Made by a program: the position numbers and the translations under genes
The notes under the pieces: generated by a model
The model's database searches: none
What the model saw: only the letters and a program-made list of their open reading frames with translations
Told to the model about the DNA's origin: nothing
NCBI RefSeq assembly: GCF_000759675.1
Contig: NZ_BAWM01000004.1
Span: 124,001-188,000, forward strand
Source: Neobacillus niacini
GTDB taxonomy: Bacteria > Bacillota > Bacilli > Bacillales > Cytobacillaceae
DNA: 64,000 nucleotides
Reading direction: 5' to 3'
In this document: piece by piece, positions 52,362 to 62,906 of the stretch
Layout of the letters: each line of letters opens with the position of its first letter
How positions within the stretch are numbered: position 1 is the stretch's first letter

Positions 52362-53688
52362 GCAACTTTGATAAAAAGTTTGTGGTATAGATTCCTTTTA
52401 CGAATTCATCATTCACTAGAATATTTAAGAAAAGTGGTGCATTTGTTTTAATTCCATCAATTTGGAGATTTTCAAAAAAGCCTTCAGCAGCATTAATAAC
52501 TTCTTTTCGTGTTTCACCATGAAAAATACATTTTGCGATCATCGGGTCATAATAAGGAGTAACCGTATCCCCCTCTTGAACCCCTGCATCAATCCTTATT
52601 CCAGTCGTCTCATTCCAAACAAGCTTGGTGATTTTTCCAGGTGATGGCAGAAAACGAACAGGATCTTCAGCATAGAGACGGAATTCCATCGCATGACCAG
52701 AGGATTTTATTTGTGATTGTTGCATAGGTAATGGCTCACCTTGAGCAATCAGAATCTGCCACTCGACTAAATCTACTCCTGTAATCATTTCCGTGACGGG
52801 ATGTTCAACCTGGAGCCGAGTATTCATTTCTAAGAAAAAAAAGTTCTCTTTTTCATCAACAATGAATTCTATTGTTCCTGCATTTGTATATCCTACTGCT
52901 TTGGCTGCTTTTAAAGCTGTTTCATAAATTTTTCTACGGGTTCCTTCTGATAAAAAAGGTGATGGTGATTCTTCAATTACTTTTTGATGCCGTCTTTGAA
53001 TGGAACAATCCCTTTCGAATAGATGAACGATATTACCTTCATGGTCACCAAAAATCTGAACCTCGACATGCCTAGCTTCCGCAATATATTTTTCGATGAA
53101 CACCTCATCTGAACCAAAATAGGCGAGTGCCCTTGACTTTGTGGAGGCGAATGATTTGATGAGCGCTTGCTCATTTTCACAGAGCACCATTCCAATTCCA
53201 CCGCCGCCACTACTTGCTTTCAGCATTACAGGATACTCAATCTGCGCCGATAGGATGCAAGCTTCCTCAATCGATTTTAGACCATAACCACTTCCAGGTA
53301 CTACAGGGACACCTGCCTGCTCCATTGTTTTGCGTGAGACAATTTTATCTCCCATTAATTTAATTGTCTCGGCGTCGGGACCAATGAATATTATTCCTTC
53401 ACTTTTAGTAGATTTTGCAAAATCTGCATTTTCTGAGAGGAATCCGTAACCTGGATGTATAGCATCTACCTGTTCACTTTTAGCTATTTCTAAAATTTTA
53501 TCTGACTGCAAATACGATTTATTAACAGGTGGTTCCCCAACACACACTGCTTTAGAAGCTGCTTTTACATATGGCATTTCTATATCAGCCTTAGAATAAA
53601 TAGCAACTGTTTCAATTCCCATTTGGTGACAAGTCTTAATAATCCTTAACGCAATTTCCCCTCTATTGGCAATTAGTATTTTTCGCAC
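52357..53688 (-). CDS. Biotin carboxylase subunit of acyl-CoA carboxylase
   Basis: A 443-aa AccC-type ATP-grasp enzyme that carboxylates biotin on the partner carrier protein. N-terminal ILIANRGEIALRII, ATP-grasp glycine loop SGGGGIGM, HVEVQIFGDHEGN, ERDCSIQRRHQKVIEE and EMNTRLQVEHPVTE are all present. It is a second biotin carboxylase of the yngH kind, since fatty-acid accC is normally with accB elsewhere. Its extreme C-terminus (FLSKLR) runs into repeat copy 2. Confidence 0.93.
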   Translation of the reverse strand: MRKILIANRGEIALRIIKTCHQMGIETVAIYSKADIEMPYVKAASKAVCVGEPPVNKSYLQSDKILEIAKSEQVDAIHPGYGFLSENADFAKSTKSEGIIFIGPDAETIKLMGDKIVSRKTMEQAGVPVVPGSGYGLKSIEEACILSAQIEYPVMLKASSGGGGIGMVLCENEQALIKSFASTKSRALAYFGSDEVFIEKYIAEARHVEVQIFGDHEGNIVHLFERDCSIQRRHQKVIEESPSPFLSEGTRRKIYETALKAAKAVGYTNAGTIEFIVDEKENFFFLEMNTRLQVEHPVTEMITGVDLVEWQILIAQGEPLPMQQSQIKSSGHAMEFRLYAEDPVRFLPSPGKITKLVWNETTGIRIDAGVQEGDTVTPYYDPMIAKCIFHGETRKEVINAAEGFFENLQIDGIKTNAPLFLNILVNDEFVKGIYTTNFLSKLR

Positions 53689-53914
53689 ATGATTTCCCCT
53701 TTCATCCCCTCAGCTGTTACACTTCTACAACTTTCTCTATATTTCCTGCAAATCTAGAAAACGCTTTCTGGTGAATATTTAAAGAATTATTTGTATTTTT
53801 GTTATATAATAATATTAATTCATTTTGAATAATTTTTTAAGTTCATTTTCATATTATTCAGCAATAAATGAATATATACAATTGATACGATATCATTTCT
53901 TAGGGGGCTTATAT

Positions 53915-54388
53915 ATGGTGATGAAAGTTGAAAAATTAAAAGTAAATTTTAAAACACTTGAGGAATTTAAAAAATTCAAAGAATATGGAATTCAAGAGCT
54001 TTCCATGCTCGAGGATTTAGAAGCGAATATGGTTGAGGATGATAGTGACTCTCCTTTTTACGGAATCTATTTCGGAGACAAACTAGTTGCCCGTATGAGT
54101 CTATATCAAATAGACGCTAAGTTTGATCTTTATTTCTATCCACCACAAAATTATTTAGAATTATGGAAACTTGAGGTTTTACCAGAATATCAGAGTAAAG
54201 GCTATGGAAAAACACTTGTAGAGTTTGCAAAAAGCTTTGGTCTCCCAATTAAAACGAACCCAAGAGTACAATCAAGAAACTTTTGGGAGCATATGGATTT
54301 TAAAAATGTTGAATACGATATGGAGCGCGACAGAGGAGAAAATCCACTAGTCTGGTATCCTGAAGGTGTAGAAGCACAACAAAATTAA
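53915..54388 (+). CDS. ylbP: GNAT N-acetyltransferase YlbP
   Basis: 157 aa, GNAT fold. The acetyl-CoA-binding motif A is present as LEVLPEYQSKGYGKTLVEFAK (seen as QSKGYGKTL); beta strands with KLVARMSLYQID precede it. The substrate is unknown. The ATG at 53915 has GGGGG 7 bases upstream; ATG at 53921 two codons later is an alternative. The open frame upstream to 53825 is rejected. It is divergent from the acyl-CoA carboxylase genes and convergent with ylbO. Confidence 0.88.
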   Translation: MVMKVEKLKVNFKTLEEFKKFKEYGIQELSMLEDLEANMVEDDSDSPFYGIYFGDKLVARMSLYQIDAKFDLYFYPPQNYLELWKLEVLPEYQSKGYGKTLVEFAKSFGLPIKTNPRVQSRNFWEHMDFKNVEYDMERDRGENPLVWYPEGVEAQQN

Positions 54389-54391
54389 TAA

Positions 54392-54425
54392 AGTAAAAAG
54401 CGGACATAATGTCCGCTTTTTACTA
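54392..54425. terminator. Bidirectional terminator between ylbP and ylbO
   Basis: Perfect palindrome AGTAAAAAGCGGACAT/ATGTCCGCTTTTTACT around one base, with T tracts on both strands. Confidence 0.93.
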
Positions 54426-55046
54426 TTTCTTCACTCTTTCGAGGTTTCCGTTTTTATCCATTTGGAATTTTACTTTTTGTTGTCTATCTTCTTCTTGTAG
54501 GACAACCATTTTTCGTGCTCTTTCCATAATTTCAATTAAAGAACGATAGTCCTCTTCAATAGCTTTTAAATTTTTTGTTAATCTTTCATTTTCAGCTATA
54601 AGCGAATAAGATTTCTTTTCAAGTTCTTTTATTTTTTGAAAAGACTTTTCCTTCGCTTCCTCGATGTTTGTCGCAGCAGCTGCTTTCTTTTGAAGGTTTT
54701 CTAGGAAGTGAATAACTGATTGAAATGATATTCCTTCACTGCTAGCTGAAACAGTGGATGACGTTTCTTCAATTTCAAACTCTTTTGTATGCTCTTTTTC
54801 TGTCGGAATACTTTGTTTTTTTAATTCTTTCCGCTGCTTTTTAGCGAGTTCGATTCCTGATTTATATTGCTTTCTTACAAATGAGTTCCAGCGGAATCCA
54901 CAGGCAGCAGATGTTCGAGAAAGCTCTTTTCCAACTTCTTCAAATGCTTGAAGCTGTGTTCCACCTTCTCGAATATGTCTTAACACAACTTCAGCAAGCA
55001 ATAAATCTTCATCTGGGGACCATGCATCTTGGCGAGTTGGTGACAT
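54423..55046 (-). CDS. ylbO: RsfA-family Myb-like transcriptional regulator YlbO
   Basis: 207 aa. An N-terminal Myb/SANT-like DNA-binding segment ([22 protein letters not shown], i.e. [16 protein letters not shown], with [17 protein letters not shown]) is followed by a linker and a C-terminal coiled coil (about 110-180). RsfA relatives modulate forespore gene expression in B. subtilis; targets here are unknown. The start is ATG at 55046 after AGGAGGG. The frame to 55076 is upstream of the RBS. Confidence 0.9.
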   Translation of the reverse strand: MSPTRQDAWSPDEDLLLAEVVLRHIREGGTQLQAFEEVGKELSRTSAACGFRWNSFVRKQYKSGIELAKKQRKELKKQSIPTEKEHTKEFEIEETSSTVSASSEGISFQSVIHFLENLQKKAAAATNIEEAKEKSFQKIKELEKKSYSLIAENERLTKNLKAIEEDYRSLIEIMERARKMVVLQEEDRQQKVKFQMDKNGNLERVKK

Positions 55047-55126
55047 CAGTAAATCCCTCCTAGTGTTTTTATTCATACATATGCTTCTACTAGAAAAGAT
55101 AGACTGATAACAGATTGTCTTTATTC

Positions 55127-55891
55127 TTATTTCTGCGTTTTTTTACTAATAAAATTTTGGACATATTTAAGATGCGAATCACTTTCCCATAGGACACTAC
55201 AATTCCTTACTTCTTTTTCTATTCTTTCTCTAAGCTTGCTTTCTTCCCACTTTTGAATCCAGATCATTTTATATGATTCTAATACCTCTAAATCAACTAC
55301 TAAAAGCTTCTCCATATAGGCTTCGCATGCAGTGATGGGTTTATTTGAATAAATATGATCAATAAAGCCCACTTCTCTTAAATACTCCGCAGTTTGAATT
55401 TCAGCTTCCATTAAGAGCTTCATGCTACGCACAGTTGGTAGTTTTTCTGCTAAAATGGTCCCGCCGCCCCAACCTGTGGTAATCACTTGTTTACCTTGTA
55501 CAAATCCAGCGCTTATCCCTTCTCTCGCTAAACGGAAATCACAAGCAGCAGCCAGTTCACAACCGCCGCCGATTGCTGTACCATTCAAAAGGGCAATTGT
55601 TGGTTTAGTCATTGTCAGAAGCGAATATAGAATCTGAGACATTTTTGAAAGCATTGCATAAGCTTCTTCCTTTGTTTGAAGGTGGTGAAAAACAGATAAG
55701 TCTCCTCCCGAACAAAAAGCTTGGTCCCCTTCTCCAGTTATGACAAGTGCATTAATAGCAGGATCATTTGCCAAAGAAATCGCCTCTGTTAATCCATGCA
55801 TGACATCATAATTTATTGCATTTCTTTTTTCACTCCTGGTGATCGTAAATAACAAATAACCCATATCTCGTTTCTCAATAGAATATGACAA
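55127..55891 (-). CDS. Enoyl-CoA hydratase/isomerase family protein (crotonase fold)
   Basis: 254 aa. Oxyanion-hole elements are present ([11 protein letters not shown] and [16 protein letters not shown]). The Glu in GGGCELA matches the first catalytic Glu of crotonase. The second is missing, since the segment where PE is expected reads [14 protein letters not shown], so classical hydratase activity is doubtful and a decarboxylase or other reaction is possible. The start is TTG at 55891, 9 bases after AGGAGG; the ATG-initiated frame to 55960 runs through that RBS. Substrate unknown; the nearby acyl-CoA carboxylase may be metabolically linked. Confidence 0.85.
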   Translation of the reverse strand: MSYSIEKRDMGYLLFTITRSEKRNAINYDVMHGLTEAISLANDPAINALVITGEGDQAFCSGGDLSVFHHLQTKEEAYAMLSKMSQILYSLLTMTKPTIALLNGTAIGGGCELAAACDFRLAREGISAGFVQGKQVITTGWGGGTILAEKLPTVRSMKLLMEAEIQTAEYLREVGFIDHIYSNKPITACEAYMEKLLVVDLEVLESYKMIWIQKWEESKLRERIEKEVRNCSVLWESDSHLKYVQNFISKKTQK

Positions 55892-55952
55892 GCAGTTTCT
55901 CCTCCTTTTTGTACTGAATATATGTAGGTGATTAAAATTTCTTGAAAACGAC

Positions 55953-55986
55953 AAAAGCACAAGGGCATACTGCTCCTTGTGCTTTT
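55953..55986 (-). terminator. Terminator after rpmF
   Basis: Perfect 12-bp stem AAAAGCACAAGG/CCTTGTGCTTTT with a 10-base loop, 14 bases after the rpmF stop. Confidence 0.85.
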
Positions 55987-55999
55987 ATCCTAATGGAAA

Positions 56000-56173
56000 T
56001 TAGTCGTTAACAACGTCTTTCCCTTTGTAAGTACCGCAAGCTTTACATACGCGGTGAGCAAGTTTCATTTCACCACAGTTTGGGCAACTTACCATACCAG
56101 GTACGTTTAATTTAAAATGTGTACGACGTTTTCTTTTTACAGTTTTAGAAGTCCTTCTAAAAGGTACAGCCAT
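56000..56173 (-). CDS. rpmF: 50S ribosomal protein L32
   Basis: 57 aa, [17 protein letters not shown] at the N-terminus, and a C4 zinc ribbon CPNC...CKAC ([19 protein letters not shown]), so this is the zinc-dependent (C+) paralogue. The start is ATG at 56173 with TAAGGAGGTG upstream; the open frame to 56299 is spurious. It pairs with ylbN as in most Firmicutes. Confidence 0.97.
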   Translation of the reverse strand: MAVPFRRTSKTVKRKRRTHFKLNVPGMVSCPNCGEMKLAHRVCKACGTYKGKDVVND

Positions 56174-56255
56174 TCTTCCCACCTCCTTAAAGAGTATTAA
56201 GAAAGTAATGAAGGCCAGGAATGCTGGTTCTTCACTTTGCTTCTTGTTTTGCTGA

Positions 56256-56783
56256 TTATGATTCGGAAGAAGAATTGTTTTTGTCAAAAAACTTTGCAAG
56301 ACCTGCTAGTCTTGGATCAATCTTTTTGGATTGATCTTCATCATTCAGAACTTCCCAGTCTTTACCGGATTGGGGTGCAGCATCTTCATGATTGACATCT
56401 TCACAGAACACTTGCATTGGAACTTCTAGTAAAAGGATTTCTCTAATGACTGGCATTAAATCAATTACTTCCCCTTTTACTTGATATACTTCCTCTTCAG
56501 TTTCATAAACTGAACCTTGTAAGAGGAAAGTTTCAGTTGTTTCGACATTAATCGGAAGTTTTACATCCACTAAAGTACGAGAACAAGGCAGGATTAAATG
56601 CCCTACTATTTTCAAATGAAATGTCACTTTCGTTGAGTCAATATCACCCCGACCAGTAATATGCATCGGAGAAACTACACGAATCGATGGATCCGTTTCT
56701 TTAATATCATCAACTCGAATGGTATCATCAATCAGAAAATCCTTGTTTCGATATTTTTGTAATTGGCTTAATGTCCATTTCAA
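56256..56783 (-). CDS. ylbN: YceD/DUF177 family protein YlbN
   Basis: 175 aa. The N-terminal [16 protein letters not shown] matches the family, followed by [18 protein letters not shown] and the acidic C-terminal [11 protein letters not shown]. YceD homologues are linked to 23S rRNA or large-subunit assembly and are co-transcribed with rpmF. The start is TTG at 56783, aligning with the B. subtilis MKWT start and preceded by GGGGTG; a GTG at 56792 is the alternative. Confidence 0.92.
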   Translation of the reverse strand: MKWTLSQLQKYRNKDFLIDDTIRVDDIKETDPSIRVVSPMHITGRGDIDSTKVTFHLKIVGHLILPCSRTLVDVKLPINVETTETFLLQGSVYETEEEVYQVKGEVIDLMPVIREILLLEVPMQVFCEDVNHEDAAPQSGKDWEVLNDEDQSKKIDPRLAGLAKFFDKNNSSSES

Positions 56784-57044
56784 TTGAATCACCCCAAGGC
56801 AACAAAGGTAATTATAGCCTTCGATTAAATTTTTGTCAATGTTTTTTCTTTACACCTAAAAAGGTGATTTTCATTTTAATATTTTTTCACTAAAAACGTC
56901 TTCATGTTAGTTTACCCAGTTAAATCAGATTACAATCCTAGCTAATCATTATCGTAAACCATTATCTAATTATGGTAACTTTTGCTATAATACGATTACT
57001 GTAAAAATTACCATGATATAAAAAAACAAATAAGGAGATCTTTA

Positions 57045-58262
57045 ATGATGAAAGCAGTTGGTGTAATTGTTGAATACAATCCTTTTCATAATGGGCATGC
57101 CTATCATCTACAAGCAGCAAAGGAAACAGCTCATGCTGATATTGCTGTAGCTGTTATGAGTGGGAATTTCCTTCAACGCGGTGAGCCTGCTCTTATTTCT
57201 AAATGGTATCGGACAAAAATGGCTCTTCTAAATGGCGTTGATATCGTCTTGGAACTTCCTTATCGATTTGCAACGCAAAAGGCAGAAACTTTCGCAAATG
57301 GTGCGATCTCGATTCTAGATGCAATTGGCTGCCATTCACTTTGCTTTGGCAGTGAAAGCGGGGATATTTCATCCTTCTTGCAGACCGTTGACTATTTGGA
57401 TAGGCATAAAGATCGTTTTGATGAAAATATTAAGATGAATATCAAATCAGGTGTTAGTTACCCTAAAGCATTATCGTTGTCTTTTCAATCCTTGTCAAGC
57501 CCTGAAAATCTATTAAGTCTAGAAAAACCAAATAATATCCTTGGTTTTCATTATGTAAAAGCTTTAAACCGGCAAAATAGTTCAATCATTCCTCTGACAG
57601 TAAAAAGAAAAAATGCTGATTACCATGATGAACACTTTGCCACTGAGACAATCGCTAGTGCCACAAGCATAAGAAAAGCACTGTTCTCTGCAAAAGAAAA
57701 AAATAGCTCGATTGAACAATATGTTCCAGACGCTTCTAGTACACTTCTTAAAGAGTATCTAGCTGTATATGGTAATTTTCATGAATGGGAAAACTATTGG
57801 AGTTATTTACGCTATCGCTTATTGCATAACAGTCCTGAAGAGCTAAGAGAAATTTACGAGGTTGAAGAAGGAATTGAGCACCGATTAATTGCTGCGGCAC
57901 TTGATTCCTCTAACTTCAAGGAATTTATGCAAAAGATAAAAACAAAACGATATACTTGGACTAGGCTTCAAAGGATATGTGTTCACATCTTAACCAATAC
58001 AAAAAAAGCGGAAATGAAAAGCACACCAGAAAAGGCTGCCTATTTGCGCCTATTAGGTATGACAAAGAATGGTAAAGAGTATTTAAATAAATATAAATCC
58101 CAATTTAGTCTTCCACTCATTTCAAAACTTTCGGCATATAAAGGAAACGATATCTTTTTAGATATAAAGGCTTCCCGGGTTTATTCCTTTGGTTTAGAAA
58201 ATCAAATTATGGACAACTTGTTACGTCAGGAATATAAACAACCACCTATTTATATAGAATAA
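57045..58262 (+). CDS. tmcAL: tRNA(Met) cytidine acetate ligase TmcAL
   Basis: TmcAL uses ATP and acetate to form N4-acetylcytidine at the wobble position of elongator tRNA-Met. The 405-aa product (YlbM) has the nucleotidyltransferase motif GVIVEYNPFHNGHAYHL and VAVMSGNFLQRGEPA at the N-terminus, SATSIRKAL as the ISSTxIR-like site, and a helical C-terminal RNA-binding part. The ATG at 57045 has AAGGAG 7 bases upstream; MMK allows a start one codon later. The 260-base gap upstream shows a TATAAT-like box but no clear -35. Confidence 0.94.
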   Translation: MMKAVGVIVEYNPFHNGHAYHLQAAKETAHADIAVAVMSGNFLQRGEPALISKWYRTKMALLNGVDIVLELPYRFATQKAETFANGAISILDAIGCHSLCFGSESGDISSFLQTVDYLDRHKDRFDENIKMNIKSGVSYPKALSLSFQSLSSPENLLSLEKPNNILGFHYVKALNRQNSSIIPLTVKRKNADYHDEHFATETIASATSIRKALFSAKEKNSSIEQYVPDASSTLLKEYLAVYGNFHEWENYWSYLRYRLLHNSPEELREIYEVEEGIEHRLIAAALDSSNFKEFMQKIKTKRYTWTRLQRICVHILTNTKKAEMKSTPEKAAYLRLLGMTKNGKEYLNKYKSQFSLPLISKLSAYKGNDIFLDIKASRVYSFGLENQIMDNLLRQEYKQPPIYIE

Positions 58263-58294
58263 GAAGATGGAGCCATGAAGGCACCATCTTCTTT
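58261..58294. terminator. Bidirectional terminator between tmcAL and ylbL
   Basis: Stem AAGAAGATGG-a-GCC with GGC-a-CCATCTTCTT around a 5-base loop, T-rich on the plus side and A-rich on the other. Confidence 0.85.
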
Positions 58295-59312
58295 ATTTCA
58301 TCGGTAATTTCTGCAAATAATTAATGGCATCATCAATGAAATCCACCGGAACAATCTTCATTTTTGAATCAATCTCGCGTGCTGTCTTTACAGCTAGATT
58401 GTAATTGGAATCTTTGCTCCCTTTTTCATTCGGGGCAAAAAAGATTTCTGCCCCCGCCTTGTCAGCAGCAACGATTTTTTGATCAATTCCCCCAATGGGT
58501 CCAACTCCTCCTTTTGAGTCGATCGTCCCTGTTCCTGCGATTTTGTAGCCTTTGGTATAGTCTTCTTCCATTAATTGATCATAGATTTCTAGTGAAAACA
58601 TCAAGCCGGCAGAAGGTCCACCGATTTCATCCGTTTTAACCGTAACTTTTGGATCTACTATAATTTCCTTATCATCAACTAAAGAAATTCCGATACCAAT
58701 TTTCTTTGGATCCTCTTTGAAGGGCTGAACCGTTACTTCGACTATTTTTGTTTTATCTTCCCTTTTTATCGTTAATACAACTTGATCGCCAGCATTTTTC
58801 TTGCCAACAAATTCAATAAAGTTTTCGGAAGATGCAAATTTCTGACCATCGACCTCAATGATACGATCGCCAGGAACTAGTTTTCCCTCTGCGGGCATAT
58901 CTGGAACTACTTGGACAACGTATACCCCTTTGTATTCGTAATCAACTTGATAACCGGCTTTTTTATAAGCTACCTCAATTGCATTCAGCTTTGATCCCGC
59001 CATCATATGAAGCTGTCTAGCGTTATATTCATCTTGCGTTTCAGTTTCGTGTAAAATGGCCTCCAAAGGGTAGAGTTCAACATAATCAAAGAGCTTAGCC
59101 TCTACGTAAGAATAGATATTTGCTCTTCCCATCCTCACAGTTGTCAGCATAAAGCTTCCCTTTCCCTCAATGCCATCCTCAACTTGAATGATGGGAGCTA
59201 ATTCTTTTGCTATACCTGGCTTTGAAACATAATAAGGTAATGAAAAAAATACGCCTGCAATCATCATCAATGCTATAACAATCGAAGAACCTAAAAATAT
59301 TTTTCTTCTCAT
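58293..59312 (-). CDS. ylbL: Membrane-anchored PDZ/Lon-like protease YlbL (DdcP)
   Basis: 339 aa: an N-terminal transmembrane helix (about 5-27), a PDZ domain (about 125-200; YVVQVVPDMPAEGKLVPGDRI) and a Lon-type protease domain with the catalytic Ser in IGGPSAGLMFSL and Lys in GGIDQKIVAA. In B. subtilis YlbL (DdcP) degrades the division inhibitor YneA during recovery from DNA damage. The gene follows ylbK by 6 bases. Confidence 0.94.
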   Translation of the reverse strand: MRRKIFLGSSIVIALMMIAGVFFSLPYYVSKPGIAKELAPIIQVEDGIEGKGSFMLTTVRMGRANIYSYVEAKLFDYVELYPLEAILHETETQDEYNARQLHMMAGSKLNAIEVAYKKAGYQVDYEYKGVYVVQVVPDMPAEGKLVPGDRIIEVDGQKFASSENFIEFVGKKNAGDQVVLTIKREDKTKIVEVTVQPFKEDPKKIGIGISLVDDKEIIVDPKVTVKTDEIGGPSAGLMFSLEIYDQLMEEDYTKGYKIAGTGTIDSKGGVGPIGGIDQKIVAADKAGAEIFFAPNEKGSKDSNYNLAVKTAREIDSKMKIVPVDFIDDAINYLQKLPMK

Positions 59313-59318
59313 AGCATT

Positions 59319-60098
59319 TTACACCTTCCATCCGTCTATTACATTTTTTATTTGTTCTATTTGTTTTTTTGCTTCTTCTTCTCCAAGCGTGATGATTTCT
59401 TCAATGTTTGTAAATGCACGAGAGCTATAAACTTCAACAGGCGGTCGAATCATGATATCAGATTCGATTTCACGATTATTGATGATCTCTGTTTGCATTA
59501 TATCAATACTTTGCATAATTACATCATAAATCGAAGTGATTTCTGCATTACGCTTTACTCTAGATACGTCAACGGCAATCACGATATCAGCTCCCATTTC
59601 TTTTGCAACGGATACTGGCACCCTATCTGACACCCCGCCATCAACTAAGATTCTCCCATTATATTTTTCAGGTACAAATATCCCAGGTATAGATATACTT
59701 GCTCTTACAGCCTCCGCCACCGGACCTTGTTTAAAAACAACTTTTTCACCTGTAAGTAAGTCGGTTGTTACGATTCCTAATGGAATGGATAAATCTTCGA
59801 TATTTTTGCCATGAGTAAAAACTTTTATGAAATCCTTCACTCTTTTCCCGGCAATAAAGCCCATTTTCGGGACGGTAAAATCCAAAAAATATTTCCGTTT
59901 AAATGCAGTTGATAATTTATATAAACGGTCTATTTCAATACCTGCCCCATAAAAGCTCCCCACAAGTGCCCCCATACTGCTGCCGGCAATTATATGAATA
60001 GGAATCCCTGCTTCCTTCAAAACCTTAATGACCCCTAAATGGGCAAATCCCCGTGCCCCGCCAGAACCAAGCGCCAATCCTATTTTAGGACGCTCCAT
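59319..60098 (-). CDS. ylbK: Patatin-like phospholipase YlbK
   Basis: 259 aa, patatin fold with the oxyanion loop GLALGSGGARGFAHLG, nucleophile elbow IAGSSMGALVG and the catalytic Asp in VDGGVSDRVPV. It is predicted to be a cytoplasmic or membrane-associated serine hydrolase (RssA-like); substrate unknown. The ATG at 60098 follows GGAGGG. Co-transcribed with ylbL. Confidence 0.93.
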   Translation of the reverse strand: MERPKIGLALGSGGARGFAHLGVIKVLKEAGIPIHIIAGSSMGALVGSFYGAGIEIDRLYKLSTAFKRKYFLDFTVPKMGFIAGKRVKDFIKVFTHGKNIEDLSIPLGIVTTDLLTGEKVVFKQGPVAEAVRASISIPGIFVPEKYNGRILVDGGVSDRVPVSVAKEMGADIVIAVDVSRVKRNAEITSIYDVIMQSIDIMQTEIINNREIESDIMIRPPVEVYSSRAFTNIEEIITLGEEEAKKQIEQIKNVIDGWKV

Positions 60099-60309
60099 CT
60101 CGTTCCCTCCGTTTCATAAGCTTTACAAGCATTATGACTATACATTTGCTAGGAGAAATCTCGTTCAATCTTATGGTCTAATTTAGCTTTCTATGAGTAT
60201 ATTTGTGTTATATGGGGACAAGTCGAGACTATAAATCAGATGAATAATCCTTATTTTAACATTATTTATTTATACAGTATAACAAAACCCTAGGGAAGGA
60301 GGATATTCA

Positions 60310-61536
60310 TTGTTTCGTTCAAAAATAAAAACCATTTTTTTATCTTTATCTGCCATCATTTTAGCAGGTTCCATGATATCCTATCCTAAGGAATCCTTTG
60401 AAGCCTCCATCCGTGGGCTTAATATGTGGTGGGAAATTGTTTTTCCATCCTTGTTACCGTTTTTTATCGTATCAGAAATGTTAATTGGTTTTGGGGTAGT
60501 CAAGTTTATTGGTGTGATATTAGAGCCACTCATGCGACCTCTATTTAGAGTTCCTGGTGTAGGCGGGTTTGTTTGGGCAATGGGTATGGCATCTGGATTT
60601 CCCGCTGGTGCAAAGTTGACTACAAGACTACGCCAGGAAGGTCAGTTGACACAAATCGAAGCAGAAAGGCTTGTTTCCTTCACAAACTCCTCAAACCCAT
60701 TATTTATCTTCGGCGCCGTTGCAGTTGGTTTTTTCCATAACCCGCATTTAGGCGTCATTTTAGCATTGGCCCATTATTTAGGGAATATTTGTGTGGGTCT
60801 TATGATGCGGTTTTATGGCAGAGAAACTCCTGATAAAGAGAAGGACAAGCAAGGTGAATTTATACTAAAATCTGCTTTTTCAGCACTACATCAAACAAGA
60901 ATAAACGACAAACGCCCCATCGGCAAACTTCTTGGCGATGCCGTAAATTCTTCGATTCAAACATTGCTAATGGTAGGTGGATTCATTATTTTATTTTCAG
61001 TAATTAACAAGCTTCTTTTTCATCTACATATCACTGCTACGCTTGCAAAAGGCTTTGATCTTGCCCTTTCATCACTTTCATTTCCTGATATGCTTAGCAT
61101 TCCATTCATTTCAGGATTATTTGAAATTACAATGGGGAGTGATTTAACAAGTCGGGTTCAGGATGCTACTTTACTCCAGCAAGTGATTATTACAAGCTTT
61201 ATCTTAGCTTTTAGCGGTTTTAGTGTTCAAGCACAGGTAGCAAGTATTTTAGCCCAGACTGATATTCGTTTTAAACCGTTCTTTTTTGCAAGAATTGCGC
61301 AAGGTATATTCGCTAGTCTTTTTGCTTTTATTTTGTGGAAACCAATCTATGTCCGATATTATCAAACTGAACAGCCATCTAATGCTATCCCTGTTGTTTT
61401 TTTTGAGGAAGGTACATTGCTGCATACTTTATTCCATAAATTAATAGAACTTGGTCCAATAATCACCATCTTTTCACTGGCAACATATGTTTTGCTTTTA
61501 TATTTTCAATTAATAAGTAAATCAAAAAAGCCTTAG
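60310..61536 (+). CDS. ylbJ: Sporulation integral membrane protein YlbJ
   Basis: 408 aa with about eight hydrophobic helices and conserved FPSLLPFFIVSEML, GFPAGAKLT and SNPLFIFGAVAVGF motifs (nucleoside-transporter/gate-like, SpoIIIAE-independent family). Its B. subtilis homologue is a sigma-E-dependent gene needed for heat-resistant spores. The start is TTG at 60310, 7 bases after AAGGAGG. TATACAGT at 60271-60278 resembles a sigma-E -10 but no good -35 is visible. It ends in the terminator shared with coaD. Confidence 0.92.
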   Translation: MFRSKIKTIFLSLSAIILAGSMISYPKESFEASIRGLNMWWEIVFPSLLPFFIVSEMLIGFGVVKFIGVILEPLMRPLFRVPGVGGFVWAMGMASGFPAGAKLTTRLRQEGQLTQIEAERLVSFTNSSNPLFIFGAVAVGFFHNPHLGVILALAHYLGNICVGLMMRFYGRETPDKEKDKQGEFILKSAFSALHQTRINDKRPIGKLLGDAVNSSIQTLLMVGGFIILFSVINKLLFHLHITATLAKGFDLALSSLSFPDMLSIPFISGLFEITMGSDLTSRVQDATLLQQVIITSFILAFSGFSVQAQVASILAQTDIRFKPFFFARIAQGIFASLFAFILWKPIYVRYYQTEQPSNAIPVVFFEEGTLLHTLFHKLIELGPIITIFSLATYVLLLYFQLISKSKKP

Positions 61537-61554
61537 GTTTCCCCAAGGCTTTTT
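61524..61554. terminator. Bidirectional terminator between ylbJ and coaD
   Basis: AAAAAGCCTT/AAGGCTTTTT with inner AGG/CC pairing, overlapping the ylbJ stop codon and just before the coaD stop. Confidence 0.88.
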
Positions 61555-61557
61555 AAG

Positions 61558-62614
<1,057 letters not shown>

Positions 62615-62699
62615 TAGTTATCACCACAATTTTTCCAGTATTCTATTTTTATCATTATCCTATCACAATTGAATAAACTAGCCAACTTGTCGGATTATT

Positions 62700-62729
62700 T
62701 TGCGAAAAATTATTTTAGATACGTATAAG
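62700..62729 (+). promoter_or_regulatory. Candidate promoter of the structured RNA
   Basis: TTGCGA (62700-62705), 18 bases, TATAAG (62724-62729). It would start transcription near 62736, just upstream of the first hairpin. Confidence 0.4.
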
Positions 62730-62734
62730 CTTGA

Positions 62735-62906
62735 TAGTTGTGGAGATAATGTAACTAACAACATCAATTCGAGGATGTTGTTGCCAACCGCGGAGAAGAC
62801 TTACGTTTCCCCATAAGTTCTTCCTCCGGTTTCTCCTCTCCCTTTGCCTTCTATCCTTTATGAGGATGTAGAAGGACCCTGCAGATTTATGTCTGCAGGG
62901 TTTTTT
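62735..62906 (+). ncRNA. Four-hairpin structured RNA with terminator in the ylbG-ylbH interval
   Basis: Successive stems on the plus strand: AACAACATC/GATGTTGTT (62757-62765 with 62774-62782); a long stem AACCG-GGAG-AAGA-CTTA with its partner (62785-62832, two bulges); CCTTCTA-TCCT with AGGA-TAGAAGG (62847-62875); and a terminator CCCTGCAGA/TCTGCAGGG with T6 (62877-62906). Location matches the Rfam ylbH leader described in B. subtilis and relatives. Here its terminator points away from rsmD and toward the gene at 62978, so the sense strand needs testing. Confidence 0.65.

Noticed and set aside
53825..53914. Longer N-terminus for YlbP
   Set aside because: The strong GGGGG ribosome binding site at 53903-53907 lies downstream of it and the extra residues do not match the GNAT family.
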